Source: Septoria linicola
Taxonomy: Eukaryota; Ascomycota; Dothideomycetes; Mycosphaerellales; Mycosphaerellaceae
Direction: 5' to 3'
Length of the DNA: 64,000 nt
Assembly: GCA_024114885.1 (NCBI GenBank)
Contig: CP099418.1
Location: forward strand, 4,588,001-4,652,000
Shown here: positions 55,240 to 64,000 of the stretch, one piece after another
Numbering within the stretch: the stretch's first letter is position 1
Layout: each line of letters opens with the position of its first letter
Notes under the pieces: model-generated
What the model saw: the letters and a program-made list of their open reading frames with translations, nothing else
Databases searched by the model: none
Told to the model about the DNA's origin: nothing
Position numbers and translations under genes: made by a program

Positions 55240-56520
55240 GCAGGGGCATCACTTTTTCGTAATGTGCGCAGTGTGTTTTGTGTTCGGAATCTTGGAAGCA
55301 ATTACAGCGCCGCGGCGACAGAGTGAAAGCACTCAGCGGGACGGGAAATGCAACATAAGGGCAAAGTATGCCCTGCTGTGGCCCAAACTTGCAGTCGCGA
55401 TACTAGCTAGCTGTGAGAAGCACTCGTAAATTCATCGTCAAGAAACAGCTTTCTACAATCCATTCTTCCAATTGATTTGCGGTGATGATTGTGTTCGCCA
55501 GACTGAAGGAAGCCTGGCAATGCGTTTGCTGTAGTCGACCGCTTCTTGTTCATTCGATGTGATGGTCGTTAGCATAGTCTGCATGCTCAGAGGTTTGAAG
55601 AATGCACAAATTATATACTCATCACTTGTGATGGCGATGGGACTGAACCGTTCTCCCACCACGCGACGGGCGGATGGGGTCTGGAAGGGCGTCCACTTGC
55701 ACCTCATCTTCTCCTGATTGACTCTCTACCAGACATACACCCTCCTTCATACACGCTATACCAGTAGCAGGCCGTGGTCGGCGCGATAGCTACCCTGGCC
55801 TGCTGCAACTATCGCGATAGCTTTCAAGAGACTTTGATAGCGAGGACAGATGGTCCGGGCCCGAGTCATGGAGCGGTGAGGAAACACCAGAATGGTCGCA
55901 CTTCACTAACTTAGGCACCGCAGCAGCGTGCGAGTGTGCGCACGCCGAGCCAGTGAAGTGAAGCTGCAGCAGCGGCCGATCATGTGTGTTTCAGCAAGCA
56001 AATCAAGCAACAGCGGTTGGAGGTGTTGGAAGAGAGCTGTGCTGTGCTGTGCTCTGTCTTTCCTGCCATTCGAATTCCGCCCGCGTCAACAATCACGCAC
56101 GCTTCCCTCTCTCGACCTGCTTTCTCTTTCCTCTCTTTCTCTCTTCTACACTACACTCTCCAATGTTGACAGCGACATAGACGGCATTGTCTTGCAGCAG
56201 CTCTCATCACCACCACCACCGCCGCCCTCTCTCACCGCACACCCGCCGATTCTCACCTTCTCGCTCTCCCACACCTCATCATCCTCGTATGCAGAGACCC
56301 CACCTTACTACTTACCTACCTGGGACAGCTCGGATTTTGTACTGACATTGGCCCTACGAGCCATAGCTCTCTTATCCGACCACACCTTACACAGCAACAC
56401 CTTTCTTCCGACTCTAGCTCCGGAATCTACCAGGACTCACTACCCGGTCCTGCTTCCACTCTGAGAAGCTTCCTCTCAAGTTTAAAGTCCCCCAACAATT
56501 CTCCTTCGCACCACGCCACG
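55240..56520. promoter_or_regulatory. REC8 3' region and long leader/promoter of the KH gene
   Basis: About 1.28 kb. From about 56090 to 56515 the plus strand is pyrimidine-rich (ctctctcgacctgctttctctttcc type), typical of a long fungal 5' leader. An 84-codon minus-strand frame (55453-55707) and a 178-codon plus frame (55928-56464) are not supported as genes. Inverted and direct repeats occur at 55766-55822. Confidence 0.45.
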
Positions 56521-57669
56521 ATGTCGGCAGAAGAGCAGAACTCTCCTGCGATCGATTCTGGCGTCGACGCCATCACCGATAAGCTAGGTGCTAGCAACAT
56601 TCAAGACGAACGGCCACGCACGGAGGAAGAGTACGCTCAATCGCAACTCACCCTGCGAGCGATCGTGACGTCCAAGGAAGCCGGCGTGATCATTGGCAAG
56701 GCAGGTCAGAATGTTGCAGACCTCAGAGACAAAACAGGTGTGCGCGCAGGAGTCAGCAAAGTTGTGCCAGGCGTGCACGATCGTGTCCTCACTGTCACTG
56801 GAGCTCTCAGTGGCATTTCCGACGCGTACGGCCTGGTTGCGGACAGCTTGGTCAAGGGAGCTCCACAGATGGGCATGGGAGGCGTAGTTGGGGCTCCTAA
56901 CACTCACCGTGAGTCTATCTTGCTTTCCTCATGACAATCGTGCAGCTAACATGGCCAAGCTATCCGCCTTCTTATCTCGCACAACCAAATGGGCACTATC
57001 ATTGGCCGGCAGGGACTCAAGATCAAGCAGATTCAAGATGCAAGTGGTGTGCGAATGGTTGCGCAGAAAGAGATGCTCCCACAATCTACTGAGCGTATTG
57101 TTGAGGTACAAGGCACGCCAGATGGCATTCAGAAAGCAGTATGGGAGATTGGTAAGTGCCTGATCGACGACGAGCAACGCGGATATGGTACTGTGCTTTA
57201 CAGCCCTGCTGTCCGCGTCCAAGGCGGCGCTCCTGCTCCACCTCTCAATGGTACTGGTGAGCAGCGAGGATATGGCGCACCACGGAGCTTCAATCGGACT
57301 GGAAACGGTGCCGACTTTACTGCTGGTCCACCGTCGACGTACCCACCTCGCCGGAGTGGACCACCAGACGCCAGCGGAGGACCACCACCACGCGTCGAAG
57401 AGGGCGAGGACATTCAGACCCAGAACATCAGTATTCCTGCTGACATGGTCGGCTGTATCATTGGCCGCGGTGGCAGCAAGATTAGTGAGATTCGAAAGAG
57501 CTCCGGAGCACGTATCTCCATTGCCAAAGCACCCCACGATGACACTGGAGAGCGGATGTTCACCATCACCGGTGGACCGCAGGCCAACGAGAAAGCTTTG
57601 TACCTCTTATACGAGAACCTAGAACAGGAGAAGATGCGACGTAGCCAGATCCCGGAGTCCACAGCTTAG
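56521..57669 (+). CDS. Triple KH-domain RNA-binding protein (PCBP/Rnc1/Pbp2-like)
   Basis: Cytoplasmic/nuclear single-stranded RNA-binding protein of the poly(C)-binding type. Two exons (56521-56908 and 56960-57669) encode 365 residues. Three KH domains are marked by their GxxG loops: VIIGKAGQNVADLR (about 58-71), TIIGRQGLKIKQIQ (about 143-156) and CIIGRGGSKISEIR (about 305-318), the last after a Gly/Pro-rich linker. The first intron (56909-56959, 51 bp) has a GCTAAC branch and a less usual AAG acceptor, giving HP-IRLLISHNQMG. By architecture it is like fission yeast Rnc1 and budding yeast Pbp2, which stabilise or localise specific mRNAs; targets here are unknown. Confidence 0.9.
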
Positions 57670-58409
57670 GATGCTGATCCGTACTGCCAGAGGGCAGGTG
57701 CACACGTCCGCTCATCACCGGGACAGATCCCACCGTCTCTGCTGGAACATTGATGAACGAGCATGCGTCCTTGCCCTCGACCATGGCTTCTTCCGAGAAC
57801 GGCACGCAAAACTCGGACAGCGAGACCTACGACTGTGCTCGAACATGTTTTTCTCATGGCTTACGACCATTACGACCTTGACGCTTCGACGACATGACCT
57901 CGAACGCTTAATGACGTCTTTCAGTGGCCTCTTATTGCAACATCCACGCCAACATGACCTTCCATCACCTCTACTCGACCAAACCCAAGCCACCACGACA
58001 TGACCAAAAAGATACGGATAATGCTTTGTATGCAGCTGTGGACGACGCCGCATTGTCTTTGAGCTGGCGCAGCATGTGGCTGCGGACTGCTAGATGAGCG
58101 GGCTTGAATTTGTGTATGCATAGCGCTGATACCAATTTCGATATGTAATGCTAGCAGCAAGCAGTGACATGAGATGCAGCAGCAGCAGTCTTGCCTTTTC
58201 CATTTCAATCGTCGCACTGGTACCCCGAGAGAGGCATCACCGCCATCTTGTGTAGCTTCGCTATTACACTTTGTGACTTCCCGTCATCGCCTTCTGAAAC
58301 CGTGACCAAACATAACGCCGTAGCCTGCCTGACCTATCCCCGCCATTCCGTAATTCACCCGTTCGCCATGCCCATTGCCAAACTCAGCGCCCGTGGTGAT
58401 CATCCTCCC
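57670..58409. other. Convergent 3' region
   Basis: About 740 bp between the KH gene and the Yippee gene stops. Likely 3' UTRs. No further gene seen. Confidence 0.45.
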
Positions 58410-58814
58410 TCAGTTAACCTGACACAGCAATTCCTGCTCCAGGATGTACTTTCCCTCCTTGTACTTTTCCGTGCTCTCGTACGCCCGGTCATACTTCCAC
58501 CCTACGACCTCTTTACATTGCCGGCAGAAGATGTCTCGCACGACGTGGCGACCTGTCGTCATGTTACGCTCGCCGGCCTCGCCTTGCTGGATGTTGACGA
58601 CGGAGTTGAAGAGGTATGCTTTGCCGTGTTGGCCGCGGAAGTTCTGTATGACGAGTTAGGGTGGGGCGTGGGAGGAGGGAGCGGGATGAGAGGGGAGAGG
58701 GGAGGAAGGACCTACCCTACTGATGATTTCATCGTGGTCGGCGAGGTGGGTTTTGCAGTTTTTGCAGCCGTAGATGCGTTTGGCGGAGAGGTAGACGTTG
58801 TAGGCGAGGCCCAT
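58410..58814 (-). CDS. MOH1: Yippee family zinc-binding protein (Moh1/YPEL)
   Basis: Small conserved zinc-binding protein; Moh1 in yeast is a subunit of the GID/CTLH ubiquitin-ligase system and survival-related, but its exact role is unclear. Two exons (58814-58716 and 58643-58410, 72-bp phase-0 intron) encode 110 residues. Seen: MGLAYNVYLSAKRIYGCKNCKTHL (first CxxC), EIISR-NFRGQHGKAYLFN across the splice, the family core NIQQGEAGERNMTTGRHVVRDIFC-RQC (second CxxC), and GWKYDRAYESTEKYKEGKYILE. Every Yippee hallmark is there, and length fits. It is hidden from simple ORF scanning because each exon is short, and a longer antisense frame (58191-58868) covers it. Confidence 0.95.
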
Positions 58815-60335
58815 GGTTGCCGTCGTGTGTATGGGCCCGCTGCCTTGGATAGCAGGCGAGGAGAGTAAGTGTGAGGTGTTTGCCGATTGGGGTAGAGGTC
58901 GGTGTTGGCGTCTCCTTCGATGTGTGTGATATGCTATGCTATGCTAGTGGTACGGTTTCTGAGTATCTGTTGAGCTGAGAGGGTCAAGGTTCGGTGTGTT
59001 CCGTGGTTCTGTGAGGCTGAGGCGGCCTGACAGGTAGAGACTGGGTCAGGTGGAGTGGGAGCTGGACGCTTATGGTTCGAGAGTAGCTGAGAGTAAGCGA
59101 AGAGGCTTGATTGCTGTCACTGGCTTGGGGAGGCACGATGTTCGAGATGTGAAGCTTCACGGCAATATGAGCAACCAGCAAGCAGGTATACCAAGTCGTC
59201 GGCAGGATTCAGTAGTGACACTACTCTGGTGGATGAACTAGTTAGCTTCCAGCTTGCTGCTGCTGCAGCTGTCCGGTGATCAGTGAAGTCAGCAATGGTG
59301 GGGCCTCGGCTGTGAGCGCCGTGGCTCCATTCGGACGTTGTCGGCGACTCCTGTCCTCCATGACCTCCTTGAGTGTCAACTTGTACTCCAGTGTACAACA
59401 CATGCAGCGTCGTGATAAAGAGGATTTGAATTGTGAAAATGCTGAACTGAAGGATATGAAGCAGGAAAAACTGATCTGACCCGCTCAAGCCCAGCGCAAA
59501 CAAGACCGGCAGATCTGCTGTGGAATGCCACTGTGACGCTTACGGGACGAGTGCCATTGAGAGATTGCTATCGCGAACGAACCTCAGTCCTGAGCATTCC
59601 AGAGCAAAAGCACAGGCATGAGCCAACAAGTATGGAGCAAGACTCATGACTGGCGCGAATTACCCTCTTACACATTCTGAACAACGACTTGTCTACCAGT
59701 CTTTCAGGACGCCGAAGCAGCCCGCCACTTCCTCCTAGACCTATAGTCTTCAGCCCGCGGCTCAGGTCCAAGATCTCAAGACTGCGTTCCGTCGAGCAAC
59801 GGTATCTTCCAATGCGTAAGGTCGCCTGGTTGTAGCAGCAGACGTCTGCAATCTGCGAAGCGAGGACTTCGGTTCGGCCATTATGCCTTCAACTCGTAGG
59901 GAAACGAATCTCGGATGTGCTCGTACCGATCTGTAGCTGAGATAGCAATGTGCCTGTAGTAGGCGTCAGCGTTCAGACTAATAATCAGAGCTTGAACTGG
60001 ACTTGGGAACTGAGAGCTCGTGTCTATCAAGTGAGAAGTTGGAGGAAGGCATGTTTGCCCGATTACAACGGTCGGCTCACTTGTTTGCGCGCTAGGCACG
60101 GGCATTTCACGTGAAAGAGTTAGCGCTCAGATTCGCTCGATTCACTTTGTCGCCTGGCTTATTTCTTAGCTTCTCAGGTTCATCATCAGAATTTGCACTT
60201 CAAGCACCCCTTTCTGCTAACACTACACATCACCCGATACAGGTATATACCTACAACAATAACCACCTCTGTCTCTGCTTGACTTTTCGGAGACGACTAC
60301 ATACCGACACTCACGAACTCGAGTGACCGGCAATC
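58815..60335. other. Intergenic, no gene seen (1.5 kb)
   Basis: Contains the Yippee promoter at the left and the promoter of the 60336 gene at the right. Only short conflicting frames on both strands. Confidence 0.4.
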
Positions 60336-61678
60336 ATGGCGAGAGGCAACGCTGTCCCGATCACTGCAGATCTGCCGTTCCGTCGTCAGATTGCTGGCTG
60401 GGGCCACGCCAACAACCAGGACTTCATCATAGGCATGATGCGGAGCGAGTTAGATGGCTTCAATCTACGCAACCTCAAATCGACCGACAAGTGCCTGATG
60501 ATGAAAGCCGCTTCAGGTGCTACAAACGTGTACGACCTCCGAGGCACTCACATTGGCTACAGCAAATACTCTTTCGAGCCTTGGGCCGCTGAAGCTGTTT
60601 GCATGGACGTGCACGTCGATAATCAGTGCAGGATCTGGGTCCTCGGCGAGAAAACATGGACTCCATTCGTCAATTGGCTCGGACAGTCCGTCGAGTCTGA
60701 AGTCAATGTGTGGAGCACGAGTGAAGATGCTTCTAATCTGCAGCGCACCTTGTGGGACAAGCAGTGGCTCCATGGCGAGCAAACAACAAGAAATTCAAAT
60801 TGCTGGAGCTGCCAGCGGAAGTTCGAGAAGCCATTTACAATCACACTTTTGGCGAGAGTGGTCGCTACTCGTATCGCTACGCACGTCTGGGAAAGGCAGA
60901 CCGCTGGAGCGATACCACTGTGGCAACCCAACAGCCCGAGGTCACCATCTTTCAACTCAATCGACAAGTCTACCTTGAAGCCAGTCACACTCTATTCGAG
61001 CACACCGTGTTCCGTGTCACCTGTCTACCAGATCTTCACAGAATGCTTATCAAGAACAGCGTGTTGGCCTCGCGTATACGGCGTCTGGAACTAGCTTTGG
61101 ATGTCGGCGACCTCTACGAACTCTTTCGCATGCCGGACACGGCCCGTCCACGAGCTTTTGATTCCGTACAGCTCTGCCAGCGGATGAAGCTCAAGGAGCT
61201 CATGCTGGAGGTAGGTGCTCCAGAGAAAAGCGAATCAGATCTCATCAATGGGACCATCATCTGGATAGTCGACCGACCAATAATCTGCCACAGAAAGTTC
61301 CTCGACATTGTGCTCCGAGCTGCACTACCAAGGGTTTTGGGCAATGCAGTGACTATTACAGGATATGCGAAGACAATTCAGAAGCATGAGTTTGTGGCGA
61401 AGTGCATCGCGAAAAGGAAAGAGTACCTTGAGTGGTGCAAGAATATGCCTCTGGGCTACGATGCATGGACAATTGCTGATTACGAAGAGTGGAAGACGGA
61501 AGAGGACGGTGGCGTAAGGGTGGATAGTTGCCAAGCTCTGACCTTAGATAAGGTCGCAGAGGACGACGAGGTTCTTACGAGCCAAGAAGAGATGAATTGT
61601 AGCGAGGGCGACGAGTTCCCGCCTCGCTGCTCTTGCGACGTTCGCTGTGCGCTAGAGACATGGGACGCTGAGGTTTAA
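60336..61678 (+). pseudogene. Uncharacterised fungal protein gene interrupted by a -1 frameshift
   Basis: Two overlapping frames look like parts of one gene. The first starts at ATG 60336 (MARGNAVPITADLPFRRQIAG...) and is protein-like to about 60750; the second is protein-like from about 60780 to the stop at 61678 and begins NNKKFKLLELPAEVREAIYNHTFG, then QLNRQVYLEASHTLFEHTVFRV, the style of fungal F-box-like/2EXR-type proteins. The frames differ by one base and overlap, leaving no room for an intron between them unless about 100 bases of good coding sequence are skipped. Either a single-base loss (or sequencing error) near 60750-60800, or two overlapping genes. Combined length would be about 440 residues. 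No function assigned. Confidence 0.55.
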
Positions 61679-62339
61679 GGATTGCAGATTGGACAAGGGT
61701 GAAATTGTTGTCGGATCTGACTCCGATCGTCCGTTGGGAGATCTGCTTGGGGAGTGTAACACCGGTATCCTATGTATCACTTGTTGATTTAGACACGCAA
61801 CAGGGGTACCACCGTAGTTCACAGGGCACAATCGCAGCGCGGACGGCCTACTCGGTGGTAGAGGGCTGCGCACAGCTCTTGTTGCGGCTTGTTTCTGGAG
61901 CGTTATATAGCGTGTCTTGATACGAATATTTGACTGCGTTCAAATCAGGACTTGAGATAGTTACAAGAGCCCAAGACCGTGCAAAGACCGCGCAGCCTTA
62001 TGCTAAACACTGACTTATGGCAACGCTTGACCACAACTTTTGCAAGTCTGACTCGAGGCGCGTCGAGTCTTCAGCTCACGTATCAGACATCATTTCTGTT
62101 AAATTTCACGTTCATCTTGTCCTTGCCTATCATCATTATCAGAAGCGCTGAGTTTCAAGCAAGACTCGCCATGTTACAGTACGAGAACAGTGGGGAGGCG
62201 CGATCATACCAATTATTGCCCTGCCAGACCGGACAGCAGAATAGGCAAGAACATCACAAGTGCAAGACCAAAGCAGTCAGATGAGAATTATTGAACTTGT
62301 ATCAAACGGCATTATACATCACATGATTACATTCACATC
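61679..62339. other. Intergenic between co-oriented genes
   Basis: About 660 bp. The frame at 61979-62284 (101 codons, with one hydrophobic stretch FLLNFTFILSLPIIIIRS) lacks family resemblance and is left out. It should contain the promoter of the ZZ/EF-hand gene. Confidence 0.4.
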
Positions 62340-64000
62340 ATGTCTCAACAGTCATCTGACGTGTCACGCTACCGCCTGGCCACATGGGCGTTGGGAGTCG
62401 CAGCATTAGGATATGCTTCCTATACTTTGTACGACTCTTACAGGCACCTGCCAAACACAGATCTTCGCAGAAGTAACGCTGTGCATCGACAACGCCGAGA
62501 TCGCCACGAAAGCCGAGTTGACTGGGAGACTCCTTCGCCTGAAGCACCTCTGGGAATCATACTCATTCGAACGGGCCAACAAACTCTGACTATAAACCTG
62601 GCGAACACGCGGTTGCCCTCTGCAGATATGCTCAGACGCATGTGTGGATCGAACAGCGAAGCGATCAGGCGGGAGATACAAAGTCTTACACTGGACATGA
62701 TCCTCAGCAATTGCTTCGCTTCTGTGCGCGACCAGGCGAATCGAGAGGCGCTTGGCAACTTTGGCCTCGAAGAACTGTTGGCAGCGCTCGCTAACCGCGA
62801 CGGAGAGCAGATCTTGACAGCCAGCTACAACATCCCTCAGATTATGCATCTTGACACCGTCAACCGAGCACAGGTGGAGCGCGCCGTTGCCACCCTTCTG
62901 GTATCCGATCCATGGTTTACTGGCAACGCTTCGGGCTCAGACGATGAGAACATAGACCCAGCAGAGACCGAAGATTGGGACAAAGAGAACAGCGAACCAA
63001 GCCAGGGCTTGAGAGGTCTGCTTTACTACATTGCAGAAAATGAGGCCAAGCGAAAAGCATACGAGCATCGAGGCATTGGGTGTGAGGAATGCGGCGAGCT
63101 GCCAATTCGTGGTGTCCGATGGCACTGCCTCAACTGCCCAGACTTCGATCTCTGTTCGTCGTGCGAAGCGCACTCAAGGCATCCCAAGACTCATGTATTC
63201 GCCAAAGTGAAGATACCAGTACCTGTCCTATCGCAGCCGACGAAAGAAATGGACCTCTGGTACCCAGGCGATCCGAGAAAGATACATGCACCCATTGACA
63301 CGAACCTGAAGAAGCGACTGTGCCAGCAGTACGACTACGAGGAACCCCAACTCGATGCCCTCTACGACCAGTTTACTTGCTTGGCAAATGTACCGTGGGA
63401 GCGAGATCCTGAGAAGGTGCGTTCCGCCATTGACAGACGAGCATTTAACAAAGCCATGACTTCCGACCGCTGGCCAGCTGGACTTGCCACGAATGCAATG
63501 TTTGATCGCATGTTCGCATTCTATGATACAGACAGCAATGGTCTGATCGGGTTCGAAGAGTACGTCAACGGCATGGCCTATCTTCGAGGTCCAAAGAGAT
63601 TCGCGTCTCTAACGAGATCGATACAAGGCTATGATCTTGACGGCGATGGTTACATCGATCGCGCAGATTTTCTGCGGATCCTCCGCGCGAAGCATACTAT
63701 ACAGAAGCAACTCATCAGTGATCAGATCGATTTCCAGGAAAAAGAGAGAGTCATGGCCAGCATGGGTACGCTTCGCTCCAATCAGCCTATAAGCTCGATC
63801 TTCACAGATGAACAGATACCGCCGGGCGAGATACGGCGGCCTAGTGGCAAGCGTCCAGACACGTTTGGTGATCTGCAACCTCTTCCAGGGAGCCGGACGG
63901 TGCTGAACGATGACGATCCATTTGTGCGGAAGCGACCTGCTCGAGAGCGGCTTCGAGCGACTTTGTCTCGCTTTGAAGAGCTCCTGAACGATGTTACCGG
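62340..64000 (+). CDS. ZZ zinc-finger and EF-hand protein, N-terminal membrane segment (partial, runs off window)
   Basis: The frame is open from ATG 62340 to the window end (553 codons so far), with no intron needed. A single hydrophobic segment near the N-terminus (LATWALGVAALGYASYTLY) suggests a membrane anchor. A ZZ-type zinc finger lies at about 247-295 (CEECGELPIRGVRWHCLNC, DFDLCSSCE, HPKTHVF). Two EF-hand loops follow: DTDSNGLIGFEE (about 395) and DLDGDGYIDRAD (about 431), both with good calcium-ligand positions. The continuing C-terminus is basic and Pro/Arg-rich. The domain combination suggests a calcium-responsive scaffold or ubiquitin-related protein; specific function unknown. The 3' end is missing. 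Confidence 0.85.
   Translation, partial: MSQQSSDVSRYRLATWALGVAALGYASYTLYDSYRHLPNTDLRRSNAVHRQRRDRHESRVDWETPSPEAPLGIILIRTGQQTLTINLANTRLPSADMLRRMCGSNSEAIRREIQSLTLDMILSNCFASVRDQANREALGNFGLEELLAALANRDGEQILTASYNIPQIMHLDTVNRAQVERAVATLLVSDPWFTGNASGSDDENIDPAETEDWDKENSEPSQGLRGLLYYIAENEAKRKAYEHRGIGCEECGELPIRGVRWHCLNCPDFDLCSSCEAHSRHPKTHVFAKVKIPVPVLSQPTKEMDLWYPGDPRKIHAPIDTNLKKRLCQQYDYEEPQLDALYDQFTCLANVPWERDPEKVRSAIDRRAFNKAMTSDRWPAGLATNAMFDRMFAFYDTDSNGLIGFEEYVNGMAYLRGPKRFASLTRSIQGYDLDGDGYIDRADFLRILRAKHTIQKQLISDQIDFQEKERVMASMGTLRSNQPISSIFTDEQIPPGEIRRPSGKRPDTFGDLQPLPGSRTVLNDDDPFVRKRPARERLRATLSRFEELLNDVT

Noticed and set aside
55453..55707. 84-codon minus-strand frame downstream of REC8
   Set aside because: Starts with ATG and is not obviously nonsense, but has no family match, no partner exon and no promoter signal.
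55928..56464. 178-codon plus-strand frame upstream of the KH gene
   Set aside because: Ser/Leu/Pro-rich translation of a pyrimidine-rich leader with no family resemblance.
58191..58868. 225-codon plus-strand frame
   Set aside because: Overlaps the Yippee exons in antisense and is not protein-like.

Overview
The window is nuclear DNA of a filamentous ascomycete (Pezizomycotina). A Dothideomycete of the Mycosphaerella/Capnodiales side is my best guess, from gene style alone. The reasons are intron-containing, monocistronic eukaryotic genes; introns mostly 47-60 bp with CTAAC/CTGAC-type branch sites close to the 3' splice site; and families typical of these fungi (fungal rhodopsin-like 7TM proteins, an a-factor-exporter-type ABC transporter, a secreted GH5 glucanase). 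I saw no tRNA, rRNA, CRISPR array or intact transposon.

Layout. Bases 1-1961 hold no gene I can support. From 1962 to 13122 lies a housekeeping block: SMC5 (-), POP1 (+), ERV14/cornichon (-), N-myristoyltransferase (-) and SDE2 (+). Two tandem paralogous small cysteine-rich proteins (-) follow at 13.4-14.9 kb, then a secreted GH5 beta-glucanase (-). From 17.5 to 29 kb the content is accessory and gene density drops: an SDR with a missing catalytic lysine, a rhodopsin-like membrane protein, a 7-exon metallo-beta-lactamase-fold lactonase, a GNAT acetyltransferase and an MFS transporter. From 29.8 to 43 kb come a PBDC1/Chp1-like eEF1A chaperone, a Ste6-type ABC exporter, the RNA triphosphatase CET1 and proteasome RPN2. 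A 2.5 kb gene-poor stretch leads to a second rhodopsin-like gene. Next are a protein with an N-terminal MGCG acylation motif, kynurenine 3-monooxygenase, methionine aminopeptidase 1, a Rec8-type kleisin, a triple-KH RNA-binding protein, a Yippee protein, a gene that looks broken by a frameshift, and a ZZ/EF-hand gene that runs off the window end.

Functional links are loose, as expected for a fungal chromosome. MAP1 and NMT1 act one after the other on nascent N-termini, and the MGCG protein is a plausible substrate of both. CET1, POP1, SDE2 and the KH protein act on RNA. SMC5 and REC8 act in chromosome structure. Divergent pairs sharing one upstream region are SMC5/POP1, NMT1/SDE2, CET1/RPN2 and KMO/MAP1.

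The most unusual signals concern splicing. There are two GC-AG introns, a 6-nt microexon, an intron whose acceptor has become CGG and which is in frame, an initiator ATG alone on its coding exon in REC8 next to an intron that can sequester its own 5' splice site, and a run of three in-frame acceptors. All gene models were built by hand from reading frame, splice signals and recalled family resemblance. No database search was possible.
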